This document shows, in pieces, positions 16,147 to 21,915 of a stretch of 28,602 bases of DNA (position 1 is its first letter; the number at the start of each line of letters is the position of its first letter). The notes below the pieces were generated by a model. It was not told where the DNA came from. It made no database searches and saw nothing but the letters and a program-made list of their open reading frames with translations. Source of the DNA: a virus; the IMG/VR virus record IMGVR_UViG_3300006802_000399, positions 1 through 28,602 of that record. One strand, written 5' to 3'. The translations under genes and the position numbers were made by a program.

Positions 16147-16565
16147 TGGGCACCGAGACCGAGTCATCCATACAGCAGTCGATCGTGTCGATCCTCGGGA
16201 TGTTTGGTTACACCGTGATCGAGATCGGCCGGACCAGGCGCATGGTGCCGTGCAAGCGATGCGGGATGCACACACCAGCGATCGGATGGCAGGGCAACAC
16301 TCCTGGCGCGCCTGACGTAATGGTGACCTCCCAGCGCTGGGGGACGCTATGGCTCGGTATCGAGGTCAAGCGCCCAGGAGGCCGGGTCCGTCCAGCTCAG
16401 AAAGCGCTCCTCGACGAGGGCTCGATAACCATCGTCCGTAGCGTCAGGGATGCCATAAGTGCCGTCATCGAGACGGAGCATCGCTTCGGGGTGGATACAG
16501 CCCATCTGCGACGGGTCCGAGACCAGCTCGAGGATAATCGGGAACGGCCTACCGCCAGCGGATAG
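16146..16565 (+). CDS. VRR-NUC domain nuclease
   Basis: 139 residues. The fold's catalytic residues are visible: Glu in TESSIQQSI near residue 6-8, the GAPD motif (Asp57), GIEVK (Glu73, Lys75) and PAQKALL (Gln85). A CKRCGMH segment (residues ~36-42) may bind zinc. VRR-NUC enzymes of this stand-alone viral type act on branched DNA such as Holliday junctions or on flaps. With RecT two genes away, a role in recombination or replication-fork processing is likely (inference). The 3' half overlaps a convergent gene on the other strand. Confidence 0.85.
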   Translation: MGTETESSIQQSIVSILGMFGYTVIEIGRTRRMVPCKRCGMHTPAIGWQGNTPGAPDVMVTSQRWGTLWLGIEVKRPGGRVRPAQKALLDEGSITIVRSVRDAISAVIETEHRFGVDTAHLRRVRDQLEDNRERPTASG

Positions 16566-16655
16566 CTCCGCGACGATCTCGCTCGATATGCGGACGATGG
16601 CATCCGCGATGTCGTTGGTGGACATCCTGCGGACCATCGTCGATCGGCGTCTCAT
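16347..16655 (-). CDS. Unknown minus-strand protein following the RHH regulator
   Basis: 102 residues. Its ATG (16655-16653) overlaps the stop of the regulator gene upstream on the same strand (ATGA), the coupling used across this genome. The sequence (TNDIADAIVRISSEIVAELS, PFPIILELVSDPSQMGC, DDGYRALVEERFLSW) reads like a folded protein. It overlaps the 3' half of the VRR-NUC gene by 219 bases in antisense, which is unusual. No family is recognised. It may form a two-gene unit with the regulator, possibly of toxin-antitoxin layout, but nothing proves this. Confidence 0.5.
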   Translation of the reverse strand: MRRRSTMVRRMSTNDIADAIVRISSEIVAELSAGGRPFPIILELVSDPSQMGCIHPEAMLRLDDGTYGIPDATDDGYRALVEERFLSWTDPASWALDLDTEP

Positions 16656-16855
16656 TGGTCTCGGTTGCGGTCCAGATGAGCGCGATACAGAGCGATCGCC
16701 TCGGCGATGATCTGCGTCTTGCTCTTGCCCGTATCCGAGCGCAAGCGGTCAAGCTCGATGCGCTCCTCCAAGCTCAGTCGTATGGATGTCACGGCGTCGC
16801 CGCGCCCTCGGCTAAGGTCTCCGCGTTGCAGTGGTGTGGTTGTATTGTCGTGCAT
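16652..16855 (-). CDS. Ribbon-helix-helix (CopG/Arc-like) transcriptional regulator
   Basis: 67 residues from ATG 16855. A GTG at 16867 would add four residues but would fall inside the operator. The RHH core is VTSIRLSLEERIELDRLRSDTGKS..IIAEAIALYRAHL: one strand for the DNA groove and two helices for the dimer. An extended -10, TGGTATAGT on the minus strand (TATAGT at 16871-16866), lies 10 nt before the ATG, so the transcript would have almost no leader. The palindrome at 16857-16867 overlaps this start and the recT promoter, so the protein probably represses both. Confidence 0.78.
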   Translation of the reverse strand: MHDNTTTPLQRGDLSRGRGDAVTSIRLSLEERIELDRLRSDTGKSKTQIIAEAIALYRAHLDRNRDQ

Positions 16856-16869
16856 GGTGTAGTACACTA
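16848..16869 (+). promoter_or_regulatory. Divergent operator/promoter between RHH gene and recT
   Basis: TCGTG, four bases, GTGTAGTACACTA: the same composite element as at 14110-14131. The inner palindrome GTGTA-G-TACAC is at 16857-16867. On the + strand TACACT (16863-16868) is a -10 candidate, with TTGTAT (16840-16845) 17 bp upstream as -35. On the minus strand it covers the regulator's own start. Binding there would silence both directions. Confidence 0.62.
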
Positions 16870-16899
16870 TACCACCAGCGAGGCTGGCAAGGAGACAAT

Positions 16900-17781
16900 A
16901 TGAGCGATCTGGTTGCGATGGCGTCCGTTGCGGACGTGATGACGATGGCCGACGTGGTCGTCAAGAGCGGGCTCTTCCCAATGTTCAAGACGCGCGAGAG
17001 CGCGGCCGCGATGATGCTCCTGTGCAGGAGCAAGGGTCTCGATCCCATGACCGCGATCGAGCGGTACCACGTTGTCCAGGGACGGCCCGTGATGCGGGCA
17101 GACGCGATGCTTGGCGAGTTTCTCCGCATGGGCGGCAAGGTCGAGTGGGTCCAGCGCGACGACAAGGCCGCGGAGGCGACCTTCTCCCATCCCCAGGGAG
17201 GCTCGGTCACGGTCCGTTGGACGATCGAGCAAGCCCGCGCGGCAAAGCTCACGGGCAAGGATGTCTGGTCGCAGTACCCGCGCCAGATGCTCCATGCCCG
17301 GTGCGTCAGCGAGGGCGTCCGCTCCGTTTTGCCCGGTGCGACCAACGGGCTCTATACGCCGGAGGAAGCGGCCAACATGGAGCCGATATCCACCAATGTG
17401 CCTATCGCCCGTGTACGGGCCGTAGAAGTGCCTCAAAATGCCATTCCTGCGATAGAGGCTCCGCGCCAGCATCACGACGAGGAACGCGAATCGGACGCAA
17501 AGGTGCGCGAGAGGGCTCTGCGGATCGCAATGCAGGACTTTGCGAGCGCCGCGGAAGACCATGGGATTACGGTATCCGGGCCATCCGGCAAGCCGTCCAA
17601 GTCGCGGATGCTCGACGCGGCGAAGACGCTCCTGGCGCTGGATGATCAGAGCTTCGACGGCGACGATCCAGCCAGCTGGTACCGCGCGATAGATGTGATG
17701 CAGGACGAGGGCGCGGCTTGCTCGGACACGGACGACGAGCCCGAGGCCGACACGGAGGAGATCGCCGATCCGTTCGCCTAA
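16900..17781 (+). CDS. recT: RecT family single-strand annealing protein
   Basis: 293 residues from ATG 16900, with AAGGAG 5 nt upstream. The RecT core spans ~20-160: AAAMMLLCRSKGLDPMTAI, the conserved GRPVMRADAML, and the family signature W..YPRQMLHARCVSEGVR...PG...GLYTPEEA (123-156). The protein anneals complementary single strands during phage recombination and replication. The C-terminal ~130 residues are variable and end in an acidic EADTEEIADPFA tail, which may contact a host partner. No RecE or YqaJ exonuclease is seen beside it. Confidence 0.88.
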   Translation: MSDLVAMASVADVMTMADVVVKSGLFPMFKTRESAAAMMLLCRSKGLDPMTAIERYHVVQGRPVMRADAMLGEFLRMGGKVEWVQRDDKAAEATFSHPQGGSVTVRWTIEQARAAKLTGKDVWSQYPRQMLHARCVSEGVRSVLPGATNGLYTPEEAANMEPISTNVPIARVRAVEVPQNAIPAIEAPRQHHDEERESDAKVRERALRIAMQDFASAAEDHGITVSGPSGKPSKSRMLDAAKTLLALDDQSFDGDDPASWYRAIDVMQDEGAACSDTDDEPEADTEEIADPFA

Positions 17782-17787
17782 CAAGCA

Positions 17788-17818
17788 ATTGGGCCCAGGC
17801 AAATCGCCTGGGCCCAAT
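17788..17818 (+). terminator. Strong hairpin after recT
   Basis: A perfect 13-bp stem (17788-17800 with 17806-17818) with loop AAATC, 7 bases after the recT stop. It lacks a T-run, so it may act as attenuator, RNA-stability element or partial terminator between recT and the initiator gene. Confidence 0.55.
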
Positions 17819-17835
17819 CGGAAAGGAAAACCTAT

Positions 17836-17874
17836 TTGAACGAACCGGAAACAACCCAGTATACGACCCCATGA
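17836..17874 (+). CDS. Possible 12-residue leader peptide
   Basis: TTG start 8 nt after AAGGA, reading NEPETTQYTTP after the initiator and stopping with TGA that overlaps the ATG of the next gene (ATGA). The next gene has no Shine-Dalgarno site of its own, so translation through this short frame could deliver ribosomes to it. No other support. Confidence 0.25.
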   Translation: MNEPETTQYTTP

Positions 17875-18464
17875 GCATCCAAGCAATGAACTGGGCCCGC
17901 AAGGTCGTCACCGGCTCCGCGTCGCGGAAGTCCGTGCTGATGGCGCTTGCCAATTATGCAGGCGAATCGGGCGAGGCCTATCCGTCGATCGAGACCATCT
18001 GCCGTGACACGGAGCTCAACCGCAAGACGGTCATGGTCGTCCTGGCCAATCTCGCCAGCGCTGGGCTGATCGAGGACACGGGACGACGCGTTGGGACGAC
18101 CAACAGCGTCCGTGTTTGGGCCTTATCGGTCGACGTCGAAGCGGTACCAAAATTGGAGCAGTCCCAAAAACGGAGCAGTCCCGATTTTGTCATCGAAGCA
18201 GTGCCAAAAACGGACAAGAAGCAGTACCAAAAACGGTACACAGAACCATCAGAGGAACAGGTTATGGAACCAAGTGTATTAGATACCCTTGGTAGTAGAT
18301 ATAGACCGCGTGCGCGAGGCGCGGAAACCGGTCGCCCAGAGTCGGCACCGGAGCGCCGAGCCCGCGAAGCGCGGGAGGCCGCGGAGGACTATTTCGGAGC
18401 CGCGGATCGCGAGGAGGAGCGACGCATCCGGTCGCTCAACAATCAACGGAGGATGATGCAATGA
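17871..18464 (+). CDS. Winged-helix replication initiator (lambda O-like)
   Basis: 197 residues. Residues 1-85 form a helix-turn-helix of the replisome-organiser type: SRKSVLMALANYAGESGEAYPSIETICRDTELNRKTVMVVLANLASAGLIEDTG. The middle (~88-125) is low-complexity and Lys/Gln-rich because the DNA there consists of iterons. The C-terminus is Arg/Glu-rich and helical. An initiator with its origin inside its own gene is the lambda O arrangement, so this protein probably binds the repeats at 18141-18236 and recruits a loader. The start at 17871 has no ribosome site (see the leader at 17836). Confidence 0.72.
   Translation: MSIQAMNWARKVVTGSASRKSVLMALANYAGESGEAYPSIETICRDTELNRKTVMVVLANLASAGLIEDTGRRVGTTNSVRVWALSVDVEAVPKLEQSQKRSSPDFVIEAVPKTDKKQYQKRYTEPSEEQVMEPSVLDTLGSRYRPRARGAETGRPESAPERRAREAREAAEDYFGAADREEERRIRSLNNQRRMMQ
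18141..18305 (+). repeat. Five-iteron array and AT-rich tract: candidate replication origin
   Basis: Five 16-bp units close to GCAGTNCCAAAAACGG start at 18141, 18158, 18175, 18198 and 18221, spaced 17, 17, 23 and 23 bp. Units 2, 4 and 5 match this consensus fully, unit 1 differs at three bases and unit 3 keeps only the first half. The spacings are not multiples of three, so different codons encode each unit and the repetition is at DNA level. From about 18260 to 18305 follows a tract clearly richer in A/T than its surroundings. Iterons plus an AT-rich unwinding region inside the initiator gene match the lambda origin design. Confidence 0.72.
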
Positions 18465-19183
18465 CACAGATGACAAACGACGAGGCGATGTGGATCAGAC
18501 ACGCGTTCGTCGAGTATCGGACCCTGCTCGTGTCGGAGATGGCGAGGCACCCAGGCGCACCGCTCGACGAGCTCGACATGGACTCCATCGACGAGATCAT
18601 GCGTAAGATCAAGCGCCACGGATATACCGGGCTTCGCATCGCGCATTACGAGCTCGGATACAAGCCGGGCGATCGCATCTACTGGATCAACGGCGCGCAA
18701 AATCTCCTGCGATGGATCAGGGACCAACGGTTTCGGCCCAAGTACCACGAGGTCGAGGCCGAGGCCGAGCGGCTCGGGATGATGGCCGAGACCGTGATAC
18801 TCACCGGTGAGTCCGCCCAGCAACGCCGCATCGTCGAGGCTCCGCGCGACTACAAGGAGCTGGCCGCGAAAGCATCCGACGGCCTGCTCGGGATGCCAGA
18901 GGCTCCAATGCCGGAGGATACTCCGTCCTGGCTATCGCGTTTCCCCGCGACGGGCGACGCCGGGTACGATGCCGTGATCATGAATTGCCTGCTCCATTGC
19001 ACGGAGGGCAAAGCACACGCCACCATCGACCAGATGCTCCGCGACAACGAGGCAAAGGCACGGCGATCAGATGATCGCGCCAAAGCCGCGGCGCGACGCG
19101 AGACCATCAAGCTCGAGAGCAAGAGCACCAGCTCGGCCGCGGCGCGGATGCTGGCCGTCTACCGCAAGGAGTACTCCAAGTGA
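18461..19183 (+). CDS. Unknown protein in helicase-loader position
   Basis: 240 residues, ATGA overlap with the initiator gene. Mostly helical: an N-terminal segment with WIRHAFVEYRTLLVSEMARHPGAPLDELDMD, then LRIAHYELGYKPGDRIYWINGAQNLLRWI, and a long charged C-terminal helix rich in Ala/Arg/Lys. No Walker motif is seen. Size and position directly after an O-like initiator resemble lambda P, but sequence similarity is not evident to me, so the role is inference. Confidence 0.62.
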   Translation: MTQMTNDEAMWIRHAFVEYRTLLVSEMARHPGAPLDELDMDSIDEIMRKIKRHGYTGLRIAHYELGYKPGDRIYWINGAQNLLRWIRDQRFRPKYHEVEAEAERLGMMAETVILTGESAQQRRIVEAPRDYKELAAKASDGLLGMPEAPMPEDTPSWLSRFPATGDAGYDAVIMNCLLHCTEGKAHATIDQMLRDNEAKARRSDDRAKAAARRETIKLESKSTSSAAARMLAVYRKEYSK

Positions 19184-19428
19184 CAGGCAAGCAGGCATAC
19201 GACGAGCTGGCGTACGGCACCGCGGTGCGGGTCAAATACTGGACTCCTGGCAACCGCATCTGGATGCAATGGCATGACGAGATGGGAGAGCACGTGGTGA
19301 TGGGCGATGGCACCGACCTGTTCCGAGAGGACGTCAATTGCGGAGGAGCGCTCTGGATACTCGATGCGCTCTTGTCCAGGGACGACATCTGGGAGGCGTA
19401 TAACGAGCCGGAGGCCGTCGCATCATGA
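19180..19428 (+). CDS. Small unknown protein
   Basis: 82 residues, GTG start overlapping the previous stop (GTGA). Contents: a strand-rich YGTAVRVKYWTPGNRIWMQWHDEMG segment and a helical LWILDALLSRDDIWEAYNEPE end. This may be a small SH3-like fold. No family recognised. It is overlapped at its stop by the next gene. Confidence 0.6.
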   Translation: MTGKQAYDELAYGTAVRVKYWTPGNRIWMQWHDEMGEHVVMGDGTDLFREDVNCGGALWILDALLSRDDIWEAYNEPEAVAS

Positions 19429-20045
19429 GCAATGGACGACCTGTCGCGCAATGGTCGATACGGCAATGCAAGATATGCAAGGTATGCAAGCCGCGATCCG
19501 AGTACGAATGGGCGAAAAAGGGCGCAAAAACGGGCGTCAGCACCATGCGAACGTGCAGGGAATGCAAACGTCGATGGGACCGGATACGCAAGCTCAACGA
19601 CTACTACACCGTGCCTGGCGAACGCGAGGCGATCATCGAGCGCAACAAGCAATACCAGGTATACCCGCACAACGATCCAGAGCGGCTCGAGCGCATCCGC
19701 AATTACTCCGCAAGGTGGGTCTGGGCCAATCGACGGGCTAATGATCTGCTCGATCTCGACGGCAAGGCGCTGGTATGCATCAGGCCGGCAACAGACACGC
19801 CGATTCACAATGAGCGCCGGGATGAGCGATACGGTATGGATATCGGACTCGTTTTCGTCGATCTCAAGCAACAAATACCGATCGGATGGCGACCGATAAT
19901 GTGGATCGACAATGGCATCGTCGATGTCCATCTCGGATGTCCGCAGGAGTGGTATTGGTTTTTCCGCTACGTCGATCGACGAGCGCAAAAACGGAGGCAG
20001 GAGGCATACAATGGCAAGGCCAAGCAAGCGTTCCAAGGAGCGTGA
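19425..20045 (+). CDS. Zinc-finger protein related to HNH/endonuclease VII N-termini
   Basis: 206 residues, ATGA overlap with the gene before. An N-terminal treble-clef-like zinc site, CKICKVCKPRSEYEW...MRTCRECKRRWDR (residues ~14-52), resembles the first part of many phage HNH and endonuclease VII proteins. The rest (WIDNGIVDVHLGCPQEWYWFFRYVDRRAQKRRQEA) shows no HNH triad, so nuclease activity is not supported. It may bind DNA near the packaging genes. The next gene starts inside its 3' end. Confidence 0.6.
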   Translation: MSNGRPVAQWSIRQCKICKVCKPRSEYEWAKKGAKTGVSTMRTCRECKRRWDRIRKLNDYYTVPGEREAIIERNKQYQVYPHNDPERLERIRNYSARWVWANRRANDLLDLDGKALVCIRPATDTPIHNERRDERYGMDIGLVFVDLKQQIPIGWRPIMWIDNGIVDVHLGCPQEWYWFFRYVDRRAQKRRQEAYNGKAKQAFQGA

Positions 20046-20373
20046 TGAGCGACTCGCGTTCGCACTCGCCGGCGGCAACACGCGCCGCGCATCGTGCATC
20101 TACGCAGGCATCAGCGAGTCCACGCTTGCGGACTGGATCGAGCGATATCCCGATTTTCGGGAACTCGTAGAAAAAGCCGAGGCCGACGCAGAGATGCGGA
20201 TGGTGTCCATTATCCAGAGCACAGCGCAGACGACATGGACGGCCGCGGCATGGTGGCTCGAGCGCAAGCGCAAGGTCGACTGGGCACAACGGACGGAGAC
20301 GACGGGCGACTCTGGAGGCGCGGTCCGCGTCATCGTCGAGTACGCCCAGGACGCGCCAGAGCTCGATGCCTGA
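20011..20373 (+). CDS. Terminase small subunit
   Basis: 120 residues from ATG 20011 (GGAGGCAGGAGG upstream), overlapping the previous gene by 35 bases. The N-terminus is basic, then a helix-turn-helix of the terminase small subunit type follows: RDERLAFALAGGNTRRASCIYAGISESTLADWIERYPDFRELVEKAEAD. A helical oligomerisation part with TAAAWWLERKRKVDWAQRTE, typical of these proteins, follows. It recognises the packaging site and hands DNA to the large subunit, whose gene overlaps its end by 8 bases. Confidence 0.82.
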   Translation: MARPSKRSKERDERLAFALAGGNTRRASCIYAGISESTLADWIERYPDFRELVEKAEADAEMRMVSIIQSTAQTTWTAAAWWLERKRKVDWAQRTETTGDSGGAVRVIVEYAQDAPELDA

Positions 20374-21532
20374 CATCAAGCTGGTCCTGCCTCGGCCGCA
20401 CGACGCACAACAACGCATCCTCAACGAGGCCAAGCGTTACAACGTGGTCGCCTGCGGCCGTAGGTTTGGCAAGACCGTGCTAGGTGGCAACCTGGTCGCA
20501 GACCCTACACTCCGGCACGGCAAGTCGGTTGGATGGTTTGCGCCGACATACCGTCTACTGGAGGAGGCGTATTACGATCATCGGCGCATCTATGCTCCGG
20601 TCACGGTGCGGTCCGTACACTCCAGGCGCATCGAGCTGATCAACGGATCGGCGATCGACTACTGGACGCTCGACGACCCAAGCACGGTCGCTCGCGGTCG
20701 ACGTTACCAGAGGGTCATCATCGACGAAGCCGCGATGGCGCGGCACCTTGAGAAGGCGTGGACCGAGGCGATCCGTCCAACGCTCACGGACTGGCTCGGC
20801 GATGCCTACTTCCTATCGACCCCAAAAGGACGCAACTACTTCGCGACTCTCTTTGGGAGGCACAAGGAAGAGCCAGACTGGATGGCATGGCAGATGCCGA
20901 CGACCGCAAACCCGTGGATAGACCCGAGCGAGGTCGAGGCCGCGCGGCTCTCGATGCCAAGCATCGCCTACCGCCAGGAGTACCTTGCGGAATTCGTCGA
21001 CCTCGCCGGTGCGCGGATTCGCCGGGAATGGCTCCGGCATGGCGAAGCGCCAGACGGTCTCCCATGCACGATCGGTGTGGACCTAGCGATATCGACCAAG
21101 TCCGAGGCCGACTGGACCGCGGCCGTCGTGATGTCTCGTGGAGAGGATGGCACCATTTACGTTCGCGACGCCGCGCGGATTCGCGCCCCGTTCGACGGCG
21201 TCCTCCGTTTCGTCCGCGACATGGCGGCGAAGTGGTCGCCAACGCTGATCGGCATCGAGCAGGTCCAATACCAGGCCGCGGTCGTGCAGGGGCTACTGCG
21301 GACAACGCGGCTCCCGGTCCGCGGTATTCGTCCCGACAAGGACAAGGTCACGCGGTTTCTGCCGCTCGAGGCGCGGTACGAGCAGGGCATGGTCGTGCAT
21401 TCGGCCAAGCTCCCAGCGTGGTACGAGGAGGAGATGTTGACATTCCCGGTTGGCGATCACGACGACGTCGTCGATGCGACGGCCTACGCTTTCGCTCTGA
21501 CATCGATGCGCCGAGCGCTGGCGGCTGTATGA
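20366..21532 (+). CDS. terL: Terminase large subunit (packaging ATPase/nuclease)
   Basis: 388 residues. ATPase: Walker A GRRFGKT (31-37), Walker B VIIDEA with Asp120-Glu121, coupling motif STPKG (151-155). RNase H-like nuclease: GVDLA (Asp239), IGIEQVQ (Glu298) and GDHDDVVDA (Asp366-Asp370). It pumps DNA into the prohead and cuts it. It is shorter than many relatives (about 400-550), but all motifs are intact. The stop overlaps the next start (ATGA). Confidence 0.93.
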   Translation: MPDIKLVLPRPHDAQQRILNEAKRYNVVACGRRFGKTVLGGNLVADPTLRHGKSVGWFAPTYRLLEEAYYDHRRIYAPVTVRSVHSRRIELINGSAIDYWTLDDPSTVARGRRYQRVIIDEAAMARHLEKAWTEAIRPTLTDWLGDAYFLSTPKGRNYFATLFGRHKEEPDWMAWQMPTTANPWIDPSEVEAARLSMPSIAYRQEYLAEFVDLAGARIRREWLRHGEAPDGLPCTIGVDLAISTKSEADWTAAVVMSRGEDGTIYVRDAARIRAPFDGVLRFVRDMAAKWSPTLIGIEQVQYQAAVVQGLLRTTRLPVRGIRPDKDKVTRFLPLEARYEQGMVVHSAKLPAWYEEEMLTFPVGDHDDVVDATAYAFALTSMRRALAAV

Positions 21533-21804
21533 GGGCTTGCAAGGTCTGCGGACAACGACCGGCGGATCACCGCTCGATCTGGTGCATGGACTGCTACCGG
21601 GCGCACAAGGCCAGCGAGATGGCGGATCGTGCATCGAGCGACGAGGACCGTCTCGCGCAATGCACCGACACGCACCAGACCTGCCGCGGTTGCGGGATCG
21701 CTCTTTACCGCGTGGTGGACTGGGTGGCCGAGGCCAAGCGATGCAACCGCAAATGGTTTTGCTCGGCCGGTTGTTTCGATGCCTGGCACGACCGCACTTT
21801 CTGA
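21529..21804 (+). CDS. Small double zinc-ribbon protein
   Basis: 91 residues from ATG 21529, overlapping the terminase stop. Two cysteine clusters: CKVCGQRPADHRSIWCMDC (residues ~4-22) and CRGCG...CNRKWFCSAGCFDAW (~52-86), each suited to bind zinc. The second resembles the ribbon with a C-terminal FCS.GCFD seen in small phage DNA- or RNA-binding proteins. Function unknown. It ends the packaging run before a promoter/terminator region. Confidence 0.68.
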   Translation: MRACKVCGQRPADHRSIWCMDCYRAHKASEMADRASSDEDRLAQCTDTHQTCRGCGIALYRVVDWVAEAKRCNRKWFCSAGCFDAWHDRTF

Positions 21805-21812
21805 CGGACGTT

Positions 21813-21893
21813 TGGTACAATGCATCGACGGACGAGTTCAACCGTCGCTTGTGTGCTTCACCAGGAGGGCCTCGGCAATAGCCGAGGCTCTTT
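21813..21893 (+). ncRNA. Candidate small RNA unit (promoter, hairpin, terminator)
   Basis: An extended -10, TGGTACAAT (21813-21821), would start a transcript near 21828. It covers most of a stem-loop (CGACGG/CCGTCG, 21826-21831 with 21842-21847), a ribosome-site-like AGGAGGG (21863-21869) and ends in the terminator hairpin at 21866-21891. No open frame of useful length is present. It could equally be a leader remnant or unused promoter. Confidence 0.35.
21866..21893 (+). terminator. Terminator between packaging and head genes
   Basis: An 11-bp stem with one G-U pair (21866-21876 with 21881-21891), AATA loop, ending in TCTTT. It is immediately followed by the leaderless portal promoter, so packaging and head genes form separate transcription units. 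Confidence 0.72.
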
Positions 21894-21897
21894 GGTT

Positions 21898-21915
21898 TGT
21901 GGGATACTCAAGGCA
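21898..21915 (+). promoter_or_regulatory. Leaderless promoter of portal gene (TGTGGGATACT class)
   Basis: TGTGGGATACT at 21898-21908: an extended -10 with TGG before GATACT, followed by exactly 6 nt and ATG. The same 11 bases with the same spacing stand before the protease and connector genes. It decides the start at 21915 over the upstream in-frame TTG. Confidence 0.7.

Noticed and set aside
16652-16655. RHH gene plus following gene as a definite toxin-antitoxin pair
   Set aside because: Layout fits, but the second protein shows no known toxin motif, and the operator match with the early promoter points to phage regulation instead.
21826-21847. tRNA T-arm, because of a GTTCAA motif in a hairpin loop
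   Set aside because: Stem and loop lengths do not fit a T-arm and no acceptor, D or anticodon arms are present.
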